Origin: Vulcanimicrobiota bacterium
GTDB lineage: Bacteria > Eremiobacterota > Eremiobacteria > Baltobacterales > Baltobacteraceae
Assembly: GCA_028287545.1 (NCBI GenBank)
Contig: JAQBPL010000061.1
Span: 1 to 39,460, forward strand
Length of the DNA: 39,460 nt
Direction: 5' to 3'
In this document: piece after piece, positions 33,066 through 39,460 of the stretch
How the letters are laid out: the number at the start of each line of letters is the position of its first letter
How positions within the stretch are numbered: the stretch's first letter is position 1
Position numbers and translations under genes: made by a program
The notes under the pieces: model-generated
What the model saw: the letters and a program-made list of their open reading frames with translations, nothing else
Databases searched by the model: none
What the model was told of the DNA's origin: nothing

Positions 33066-33722
33066 TCAGCCCTTCGCCCGCGACGCGAGCGAACTGCGGG
33101 TGCGCGAATCGACGGTGGTCGCCGACTTCGCGAGCCGTTCGAGCCCGACGTGGTAGGCGCCGAAGAGCTTGTAGTCGCTGTCGCCTTGCGTGCGCATGCC
33201 GTAGGTCACGACCTCGACGGTGATCTGCGCGCTCGCGCGAATGGGGCTGAGCGCCGCGTTGAACGCTTCTTCGGTGATCGCGAGGTTGGTCAAGCGCACG
33301 GGATAGACGCGGCGTTCTCCCCACACGAGGATCGTGCGCGGGGCCTGCATGACCGCGCCGTTCATTCCATCACCGCGCTGCGACTCGTACCGCTGGAACG
33401 CGTCGCGCGTCGGGTAGAGGAAGGACTCGAGCACGGCGAGCTGCGGGGCGATCCCCGACACCGCCGCCGTCCGGTCGCCGGCAGCGAGCGCGTCCGCAGC
33501 GTCGAAGTACGCTTTGAACACGATCGACTGGCCGGGCGCGTCGAGCAGGTTCGACTGCATCGAAGGCGCGCCGTTCTCCGAGCCGCCGCCCCAGCTCATG
33601 CGCGGCGTGAAGGTGCGCGCGATCGATTCCGGGTTGTACTGGAATTGCACGACGTCGCCGAGCGTGTTGTTGCGCACCGTTGCGAGCGCACCGCGCTGCA
33701 CCGTGGGACCGCCGCCGTTCAT
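33066..33722 (-). CDS. CIS tube-type protein (Afp7-like baseplate adaptor)
   Basis: A 218-residue protein matching the contractile-injection-system tube/adaptor family. F-Q-Y-N-P-E-S-I-A-R-T-F-T-P sits near residues 27-40, and the late segment I-T-E-E-A-F-N-A-A-L-S-P-I-R-A-S-A precedes a beta strand (I-T-V-E-V-V-T-Y). In known particles this protein joins the inner tube to the hub. The ATG at 33722 is preceded by GAGGAGAT, an excellent ribosome site, and overlaps the stop of the 63-residue gene by four bases. Confidence 0.85.
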   Translation of the reverse strand: MNGGGPTVQRGALATVRNNTLGDVVQFQYNPESIARTFTPRMSWGGGSENGAPSMQSNLLDAPGQSIVFKAYFDAADALAAGDRTAAVSGIAPQLAVLESFLYPTRDAFQRYESQRGDGMNGAVMQAPRTILVWGERRVYPVRLTNLAITEEAFNAALSPIRASAQITVEVVTYGMRTQGDSDYKLFGAYHVGLERLAKSATTVDSRTRSSLASRAKG

Positions 33723-33910
33723 GACATCTCCTCGCCGGCGCGGATCGCCGCCAGCACCTGGTGGATCAGCGCCGTGGCTTCGGCGCCTACGGGGCGAACC
33801 TCGCGCCCGAGCAGCGCGCCCTCGAGCCCGTCGACGAGGTCGCGTGCGACGCCGGCGTCGGAGACGCGCAGCGCGCCGACGTCGATGTGATACTGCGTGC
33901 CGTCTTCCAT
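33719..33910 (-). CDS. Small conserved-position eCIS protein (63 residues), unknown
   Basis: A 63-residue acidic protein beginning M-E-D-G-T-Q-Y-H-I-D-V-G-A-L-R-V and ending in a helix-rich segment (E-A-T-A-L-I-H-Q-V-L-A-A-I-R-A-G-E). I do not recognise a family. Both ends interlock with neighbours: its ATG at 33908-33910 shares one base with the AAA+ gene stop, and its stop overlaps the tube-adaptor start by four bases. That makes it very likely to be translated. Other eCIS loci have small unassigned ORFs in this neighbourhood, so a minor structural or chaperone role is possible. Confidence 0.7.
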   Translation of the reverse strand: MEDGTQYHIDVGALRVSDAGVARDLVDGLEGALLGREVRPVGAEATALIHQVLAAIRAGEEMS

Positions 33911-35796
33911 TACACCGCCTCCAGCCAGCGCAGCAAATCCGCCTCGCCGTGTCCGTGACCGATCTTCGCGTACTCGATGCGCGCCGCGTCGGCGACGTCG
34001 CGCATCGTGATCCGCCGATCGCGCGCGGCGGCGCGGACCGCGGCGTTGAGCGCGATCGTGCGGATGTTGCCGCCCGGCAGCGCGAGCCGTCCGAGCTGCG
34101 CGTAGTCCAGCGCCTCGGTCGGCGTCGCCGCGGGGAAGGCGCGCCGCCAGATGCGCTCGCGCGCGCTCGCGTCGGGGAACGGGAACTCGATCACGAAGGC
34201 GAAGCGGCGCAGGAACGCGTTGTCGAAGGCGTCGCGCAGGTTCGATGTGAGGACCGCGACGCCGTTGAACCGCTCGAGCCGCTGCAGGAGGTAGCTGACC
34301 TCGACGTTCGCGTGGCGGTCGTGGCTGTCTTTGACTTCGCTGCGCTTGCCGAAGAGCGCGTCGGCCTCGTCGAAGAGCAGCACGACGCCGCCGGCCTCCG
34401 CCGCGTCGAAGATGCGCCGCAGATTCTTCTCCGTCTCGCCGATGTACTTGCTGAAGACGGCGGCGAGATCGATGCGGTACAGGTCGAGCTTCAGCGCGCG
34501 AGCCAGCACGCGCGCGGCGAGCGACTTGCCCGTGCCGCTGGGCCCGGCGAAGAGGACCGTCGTGCCGCGCGCGTCGCTCTGCGTGCGGGCGAAGCCCCAT
34601 TCGCGGTAGACGCGATCGCGCTGGCGCACCGCGTCGACGATGGTGCGCAGCGTCTTGCGCCGATCCGGCGGCAGCACGAGGTCGCGCCAGCCGGCGCTCG
34701 TGTCGATCCGTTCCGCCAGCGCGTTCAGCCGCGGACGCGCCTGCGCTCGCGCCGCGTCCCAAAGGTCGGCGAAGGGCGCGTCCTCAGCGACGCCGGCCGC
34801 GACGGCGCCGATCGTGGCGAGGTCGAGGTCGAACTGCGCGGCGAGCCGGCGCGATTCCGCCGGAGCGCGCGACGGTGCCAGCGCCGCAGCCCAAGACGCG
34901 GCCTGCTCCTCGGGCGAGGGCCGCGAGGCTTCGAACGCGGGAACGGCGGCACCGGCGAGCGCCATTCGCGCGCGCGTTACGACGATCAGCGGCTGCGCCG
35001 CGTGCTCCACGATCGTATCGATCGTCCGTTCGCGCTGCGGGTCGTCGACGTCGTCGCATTCGAGCACGGTCACCGCGCCGGTCAAGATCGCCGCGCGTTC
35101 CCAGATCGCGAGGGCGTCGAGCACGTCGGGCGTCAGCGTCGAGAGCGCGGCGGCTCGCACCGCAAGCCCGTGACGGTCGAGCATGGAGACGATTTCGGCG
35201 GCGATGGCCCGCGCGAGGAGCGCGTCGGCGCAGACGAGCTGGATCACCGGCCGTGCCGCGCGCAGCAGCGCATCGGCGGCGGCGCGCGCGACTGCTTCCT
35301 GCGTCGCGGAGAGGACGATGGGCGGCGGCGCCAGCAGCGCGGAGAACGAGCGCGCGCGTTCGTCGCGGAACGGGAAACCGAGCAGGGCGTGCACGATCGC
35401 CTCGTCGGCGCGCAGCGGGGCCGCGGTCGGCGAACCGCTGCCGATCGTGACGAGCCGCCACCGCCGCAGCGGCGCGTCGGGAAGGATCGCCGACCACGCC
35501 GGCTGCGGCAGCGTCGCGAGGGCGAGGGAAAACGTCGGCTGCGTCGCCGTCCGATCGCCGGCGATGCCGGCGAGCAGCGCGGCGAATTCGCCGTCGAGCT
35601 CCGGCGCCGCCGCCAAGACGAGCACGTCGGTCTCGAACGGCGTCAAGCCGAACGCGGTGCGGATGCGCGCCAAGGCCGATTCCTCGTCGAGGACGAGCGG
35701 CGGCGCCGTGCCGCCGCCGCGCGATTCGAGGATCGTGCGCAGGCGCTCGAGCGCGCGCAGCATTTGGGCGCGGTTGCGCGCGAACGCGTCGCTCAT
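33910..35796 (-). CDS. AAA+ ATPase of the eCIS locus (Afp15-like)
   Basis: A 628-residue protein. The C-terminal AAA+ module has Walker A G-P-S-G-T-G-K-S (Lys424), Walker B L-L-F-D-E-A-D-A-L (Asp476-Glu477), sensor 1 within A-V-L-T-S-N-L and the arginine finger region F-L-R-R-F-A-F. The N-terminal 390 residues are helical and Ala/Arg-rich, with Leu-rich stretches and no recognisable motif. This two-part layout matches the ATPase present in nearly all eCIS loci and thought to act in assembly or cargo loading rather than sheath recycling. The ATG at 35796 overlaps the DUF4255 stop by four bases. Confidence 0.92.
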   Translation of the reverse strand: MSDAFARNRAQMLRALERLRTILESRGGGTAPPLVLDEESALARIRTAFGLTPFETDVLVLAAAPELDGEFAALLAGIAGDRTATQPTFSLALATLPQPAWSAILPDAPLRRWRLVTIGSGSPTAAPLRADEAIVHALLGFPFRDERARSFSALLAPPPIVLSATQEAVARAAADALLRAARPVIQLVCADALLARAIAAEIVSMLDRHGLAVRAAALSTLTPDVLDALAIWERAAILTGAVTVLECDDVDDPQRERTIDTIVEHAAQPLIVVTRARMALAGAAVPAFEASRPSPEEQAASWAAALAPSRAPAESRRLAAQFDLDLATIGAVAAGVAEDAPFADLWDAARAQARPRLNALAERIDTSAGWRDLVLPPDRRKTLRTIVDAVRQRDRVYREWGFARTQSDARGTTVLFAGPSGTGKSLAARVLARALKLDLYRIDLAAVFSKYIGETEKNLRRIFDAAEAGGVVLLFDEADALFGKRSEVKDSHDRHANVEVSYLLQRLERFNGVAVLTSNLRDAFDNAFLRRFAFVIEFPFPDASARERIWRRAFPAATPTEALDYAQLGRLALPGGNIRTIALNAAVRAAARDRRITMRDVADAARIEYAKIGHGHGEADLLRWLEAV

Positions 35797-36410
35797 CGCG
35801 GTCCCACCGGAGGATCGAAGGTGACCTCGCGGACCGGCGGGATCGTGCGCGGCGTGACGTCGGCGTCGATCGTGATGGTGGAGGCGGTGTAGGCGAGCGA
35901 GAGCCGGTACGGAATCTGCGGAAACGTTCCCCAGACCTGCGTCATCGCGTGGTGATCGAGCGCGGTCGGCGCCAGACGCACGCGGTGCAGGCTCGTGCCG
36001 AGATCCGACCCGCGCAGGTACGGCGTCGCTTCGGTCATGCGTTGGATCTCGTCGCGGCCGAGCACCGGCCGCGCATGCACCGCGCTCACGACCGAACCGA
36101 GAAAGCGCTGCGGCTCGAGCGTCGTCTCCTCGCCGAAGAACGTGAGGATGTATTCGGCGTCGAGCGCGACTGCAGGCCGCTCGATGTAGAGCCCGTCCTC
36201 GTCGCGCACCGGAAGATCTTCGTTGCGCCGGAAGGCGTTCACCGAGATGCGGTAGACGAACAGCGTGCAGCCGATGAACTGCGGATCGTTCTGCGGCGTG
36301 CCGAAGCGGACGCGCGGGATGCCGGACGGCTCCGGCACGCGTTCGAGCGCCTCGGCGATGATGCGCCCGAACGCCGCGGTGACCGACGCGAGCGCGAGGT
36401 AGTTGCTCAT
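35793..36410 (-). CDS. DUF4255/Pvc16-type tail terminator protein
   Basis: A 205-residue protein of the DUF4255 (Pvc16 N-terminal) family, thought to cap the tube-sheath at the distal end. Recognisable segments are N-Y-L-A-L-A-S-V-T-A-A-F near the start, C-T-L-F-V-Y-R-I-S-V-N-A-F-R-R-N-E-D-L-P-V-R around residue 48 and A-L-D-A-E-Y-I-L-T-F-F-G near 82. L-S-L-A-Y-T-A-S-T-I is in the C-terminal beta region. It sits between the giant repeat gene and the AAA+ gene, overlapping each by four bases. Confidence 0.9.
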   Translation of the reverse strand: MSNYLALASVTAAFGRIIAEALERVPEPSGIPRVRFGTPQNDPQFIGCTLFVYRISVNAFRRNEDLPVRDEDGLYIERPAVALDAEYILTFFGEETTLEPQRFLGSVVSAVHARPVLGRDEIQRMTEATPYLRGSDLGTSLHRVRLAPTALDHHAMTQVWGTFPQIPYRLSLAYTASTITIDADVTPRTIPPVREVTFDPPVGPR

Positions 36411-39400
36411 CGCCGGCGCTCCGCGTAGCGGTCGAGGGTCATCGTCGGCTCCACTCGGCGCGGCGGGGCCGGCGGTTGCGGCGGCGCGACGAGTTCGATG
36501 CGGTCGATCGCGATCCGCACCGTGCGCGGCGACGGCGCCGCCGCGGCCGCCGGCGCGGTTGGCGGCATCCTCCGTGCGGCGGCGTCACGAACCTCGGCGG
36601 CGTCGAGCACGTCGCCCCAAGCGATCGCCGGCGATGCGAACGCGGGGTCTGCCCCCGCTGCGAACATCGACGCGCGCTCCGCGCGCAGCGGTGCTTCGTC
36701 TGAATCGGGAACGACGGCGTCCGCAAGCGGTCGAACCGGGAGCGCCGGAGTCTCCGTTTCGGAAGCGCCTGCGAGCGGCCGTTGGTCGAACTCGAGCGGC
36801 GCGCGGGGCGAAGCAGCGCGGGAGCCGTTGGAGCGCAGCGTCTCCGGCGCACCGTGGCTCGCCGGCAAAACGGGCGCGTCGACGTCGGGTGCGAATGCGG
36901 AGCGCGGGGTTCTGGGAAGAGCGCGCGACGAGGAATCGCCTTCAGCGCTCGCGGGTACGTCGGGTTCGCGCTGGCGCGCCGGCGATGCGGCGCCATCGAT
37001 TCGGGATACGTCGCGCGCGGAACGGGGCAGCTCGGTTGCCGGTGGAACTGCGGTGTCGGAGCGATCGGCGCGCGGCGGGCCGGAAACGTGGGGCACCCGC
37101 AAACGCTCTTGCGCGTCCGTTCGTGCAGCGGATGCGACGGGAGCGGTCTGTCCCGCCACGCGATGCTGGTCGGCGACGGCAGCGTCGCCCTCGACCCGGC
37201 GCGCGGGCACTGCCTCGTCGCGCGCAGGCGCAGATGCGGCCGGCGTCCGTGCCGACGGCGGGTGTGGAAAGGCAGCGGCGGTGTTCCCACGATCGGAAAA
37301 CGGCGGTCTTTCCGCCGGCTCCCGCGACTCATGCGCCGAGGTCTCGCGGAGATCCGACGTGCGCAACGACTCACGCGCTTCGGTGACGGACGCGAACGAC
37401 GCGTCGGATCGTGGCGGCTGTGGGCGCTCCTGCGCGTCGACATTCTCCGCGGCGATGACGCCTGCGGCTGCCGCGATGGGACGCGACATCGGCTGCGGCC
37501 GGGCAGCGTCGCCTTCGCGATGAATCCGAGGCGAAAGCGGTGCTTCGTCGGACGTCGCGGCAAACGGTGCGCCCGTCCTTGCGGCCGCGCCCCGACGCGG
37601 GGATGACGCGTCGTCCGCGTGTTGGGGCACAACGCCCCGCCGTTCGCCGGATTCGACCGGCGAGAGATTGCGGAAGAGTCGTCGCGGCAACGCGTCGGCC
37701 GCATCGACGTTCGCGCCGACCGATCCGAGCGGAGCCCTCTCACGCACCGGCGCAGGGGGCGATTGCGAAGATTGCGGCGATGGCGACGAGTGCGGCGAAG
37801 GATCGTGAAGGTCGAGCGAGCGAACCGGTTCCTGCGAACCGCTTTGCGCGTCGAAGGATGCGTTGCGCGCGATCTGATGCCGATCGTCGTTGGAACGGGA
37901 CGGCTCGCCGAGCGATATATTCGGCAGCTGCGGTGACGGCGCCGATTCCGACGATTGCAGCGATTGCGGCGATTGCGACGATGGATCGCGAAGATCGCGC
38001 GACGAGGCGATGCTTGATGCGCGCGGCTGCGGGGGCGTTGCTTCCTCGGGCGTCGATCCTTCGGAACGGGCTGGGCGTGAAGCCGCGTGCGTGCGATCGA
38101 GAAGCGGCGGCGCTCCCGGCGGCTCGTCGAGCACGTGCAGTGGCTGCGACGATTGCTCCGAGGGATCCCGAAAAGCCGGGGAGACGGATTCCAGCGCGCT
38201 GGTCTGCGCCCCGAACCGCGCCGTGCGAGCGACCTGGGGACGATCGTGCGCAAAACGAGGCGGCTCAGCGGCGGCAGCACGGGAAGCTGCGTCGCGGGAA
38301 ACGTCCGAAGGCGGCGGTTGCGGGGCACCGACGTTCGCGCGCGCCGACGCGACGCGCGGGGGCTCGGGAAGATCGGGCGCGCGACTCGGCTCAGCGGTCG
38401 ATGAAGCGGCGGGATCTGCGCCGCGCGAACGCGACGCGTCGTCGGCCCGCCGTGCAATCGGAGAGGCCGGGTCTGCCGCTGCAGGCAGGCGAGCTTGAAG
38501 CGGATTTCCCGCGAACTGCTCCGAGGGCTCTTGCGACGACGGTGAGGGTTCCGGCGATTGCACCGTTTGCCGCTGTGACGTTCGCGCCGTTTGTGACGAT
38601 GGATCGGGAAGACCGAGCGAGATGGTCGCTTGCGCACCGGCCTGCGCGCCGAGCGAAGCATCGCGCCCGACGTCAGGCCGATCGTGCGTGGAGCGAGGCG
38701 TCTGGCCTCTTGGTCCGGTGCCGTCCGCATGCGACGCGGCGTCGCGCGACCTTCCCGTCGGCAGCCGTTGCGGCCCATCGACGTTCGCGTCGAACGACGC
38801 GGCGCGAGGAGTCTCGGGCAGATCGTGCGAGCGCCCCGGATCCGCCGTCGAAGAATCGGCGCGATCGAGGAAGCGCGAACGTGACGGTTCGTCGGACGGT
38901 TGCGCATATGAACGGGCTGGTTCGACGGCCGCGGCCGCGTGAGGACGACGCTGCGGTTCTTCCGACTGCCCGACGAGCTCATTCGACGATACAAGCGATT
39001 GTGCGCCGAACGAAGCGGCACGCGCGACCTCGGGACGCGCAGGCGCGTCGACGGACGTCGCGGCGATCGGTTCGCCGCCGTCCTCACGCAGGACGGCGTC
39101 GGCGAACGCTTCCGGCGGCAGCGGGCGCGGCGCATCAACGTTCGCGCCGAACGGTGCCACGCGCGGGGGCTCGAGAAGATCGCCCGACCGGCTGCGCTCA
39201 GCAGTGTATGCGGCAGCGCGATCGAGTCCGCGCGAAAGCGACGGTTCGTCGGAAGAAGGTGGAACCGGACGCTCGTGCGACGGTCGGGCCGCCTGCGCCG
39301 GGTGCCGCGATGGATCGCGAACGTCGACAGAGGCGGCGTCTTCCGCACCCGTCTGTGCACCGAACGAAGCGGCGCGCCCGATTTCGGGACGATCGTGCGC

Positions 39401-39460
39401 GGAATGAGGCGCATTGCCGGCCGGTGGAACGGCGGGAAGCGCGCGCGCTGACGCCGATAC
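36407..39460 (-). CDS. Giant disordered repeat protein of the eCIS operon, 5' end outside window
   Basis: At least 1,017 residues are visible and the frame is open to the right edge. I do not recognise a family. It is overwhelmingly Ala, Pro, Ser, Arg, Asp and Glu, with almost no long hydrophobic stretch and few aromatic residues, so it is probably disordered. Repeats of about 119 residues contain two related motifs: R-P-E-V-x-R-A-A-S-F-G-A-Q and P-R-V-A-x-F-G-A-N-V-D-A-P. Ser/Gln/Pro-rich tracts lie between. The C-terminal 40 residues differ: a predicted strand V-R-I-A-I-D-R-I-E-L-V, a Pro-rich linker, then M-T-L-D-R-Y-A-E-R-R-R. It overlaps the DUF4255 gene by four bases, so it is translated with the particle genes. 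It could be a scaffold, ruler or surface component; no function is assigned. GTG 39160 is an internal in-frame codon, not a compelling start. Confidence 0.75.
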   Translation of the reverse strand, partial: VSASARALPAVPPAGNAPHSAHDRPEIGRAASFGAQTGAEDAASVDVRDPSRHPAQAARPSHERPVPPSSDEPSLSRGLDRAAAYTAERSRSGDLLEPPRVAPFGANVDAPRPLPPEAFADAVLREDGGEPIAATSVDAPARPEVARAASFGAQSLVSSNELVGQSEEPQRRPHAAAAVEPARSYAQPSDEPSRSRFLDRADSSTADPGRSHDLPETPRAASFDANVDGPQRLPTGRSRDAASHADGTGPRGQTPRSTHDRPDVGRDASLGAQAGAQATISLGLPDPSSQTARTSQRQTVQSPEPSPSSQEPSEQFAGNPLQARLPAAADPASPIARRADDASRSRGADPAASSTAEPSRAPDLPEPPRVASARANVGAPQPPPSDVSRDAASRAAAAEPPRFAHDRPQVARTARFGAQTSALESVSPAFRDPSEQSSQPLHVLDEPPGAPPLLDRTHAASRPARSEGSTPEEATPPQPRASSIASSRDLRDPSSQSPQSLQSSESAPSPQLPNISLGEPSRSNDDRHQIARNASFDAQSGSQEPVRSLDLHDPSPHSSPSPQSSQSPPAPVRERAPLGSVGANVDAADALPRRLFRNLSPVESGERRGVVPQHADDASSPRRGAAARTGAPFAATSDEAPLSPRIHREGDAARPQPMSRPIAAAAGVIAAENVDAQERPQPPRSDASFASVTEARESLRTSDLRETSAHESREPAERPPFSDRGNTAAAFPHPPSARTPAASAPARDEAVPARRVEGDAAVADQHRVAGQTAPVASAARTDAQERLRVPHVSGPPRADRSDTAVPPATELPRSARDVSRIDGAASPARQREPDVPASAEGDSSSRALPRTPRSAFAPDVDAPVLPASHGAPETLRSNGSRAASPRAPLEFDQRPLAGASETETPALPVRPLADAVVPDSDEAPLRAERASMFAAGADPAFASPAIAWGDVLDAAEVRDAAARRMPPTAPAAAAAPSPRTVRIAIDRIELVAPPQPPAPPRRVEPTMTLDRYAERRR
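37442..39397 (-). repeat. Degenerate ~119-residue protein repeats
   Basis: Five copies of the F-G-A-Q type motif end at plus-strand positions 39353, 38999, 38642, 38204 and 37844, that is 118, 119, 146 and 120 codons apart. Copies of the A-N-V-D-A type motif have their Asn codon at 39140, 38783, 38333, 37709 and (weak) 37442. The two series keep offsets of about 71 and 47 residues in the first units. Conservation fades toward the C-terminus. Confidence 0.7.

Noticed and set aside
37442..39397. CRISPR-like repeat array
   Set aside because: Repeats are about 357 bases apart, diverged at the DNA level and conserved as protein motifs in one reading frame.
36439..39414. Alternative 991-codon minus-strand frame opposite the giant repeat protein frame
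   Set aside because: It is extremely Arg/Ser/Pro-rich with no phase-locked motif, has no junction overlap with the DUF4255 gene and a less coherent end. The chosen frame has regular motifs and a four-base overlap.

Overview
This is one 39.5 kb stretch of a very GC-rich bacterial chromosome. It is densely packed: GTG starts are frequent, many neighbours overlap by 1, 4 or 8 bases, and I see no tRNA, rRNA, CRISPR array or insertion sequence. The organism cannot be fixed from sequence alone. The base composition, the split anthranilate synthase, a trp cluster followed by a branched-chain amino acid transporter, and the type of injection system suggest a little-studied phylum such as Vulcanimicrobiota/Eremiobacterota. 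That placement is a low-confidence inference.

Plus strand, 2-7608: a nearly complete tryptophan operon, trpE (5' end outside the window)-trpG-trpD-trpC-trpF-X-trpB-trpA. X (4564-5607) has the fold signature of a serine beta-lactamase/esterase but has lost all three catalytic motifs. Two short palindromic repeats have been absorbed into trpE and trpC. A 15-base tandem repeat lies at the start of trpD and a related motif at the start of trpG.

Plus strand, 7721-12374: a five-gene branched-chain/amphipathic amino acid ABC importer (binding protein, two permeases, two ATPases). Next come a small beta-propeller-like protein (12426-13079), a response regulator with a diguanylate cyclase output (13086-14045), and a protein with the zinc motifs of a cytidine-deaminase fold (14073-15149). 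After these is a three-gene polysaccharide export/chain-length unit: a Wza-like exporter, a Wzz-like co-polymerase and a separate Wzc-type ATPase (15209-18209).

Minus strand, 39460-18226: one long, tightly coupled operon for an extracellular contractile injection system (eCIS, phage-tail-like, Afp/PVC-related). In transcription order it encodes a giant disordered repeat protein (5' end outside the window), a DUF4255 tail-terminator-type protein, an AAA+ ATPase, a 63-residue protein, a CIS tube/baseplate adaptor, a LysM-type protein, a gpD-like hub, a separate gp5-like spike, a gp25-like wedge protein, two baseplate-J-like proteins, a tail-protein-I-like protein, a DUF6519 protein and a DUF4157 protein. 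Sheath, inner tube, PAAR tip and tape measure are not in the window and may lie beyond 39460.

Three points stand out. The distal baseplate proteins carry large inserted modules: Asp-box propellers, a beta-helix, LamG and Kelch. The giant protein is built on a repeat of about 119 residues made of two related half-repeats. The deaminase-like protein about 3 kb from the end of the eCIS operon is a plausible cargo toxin.
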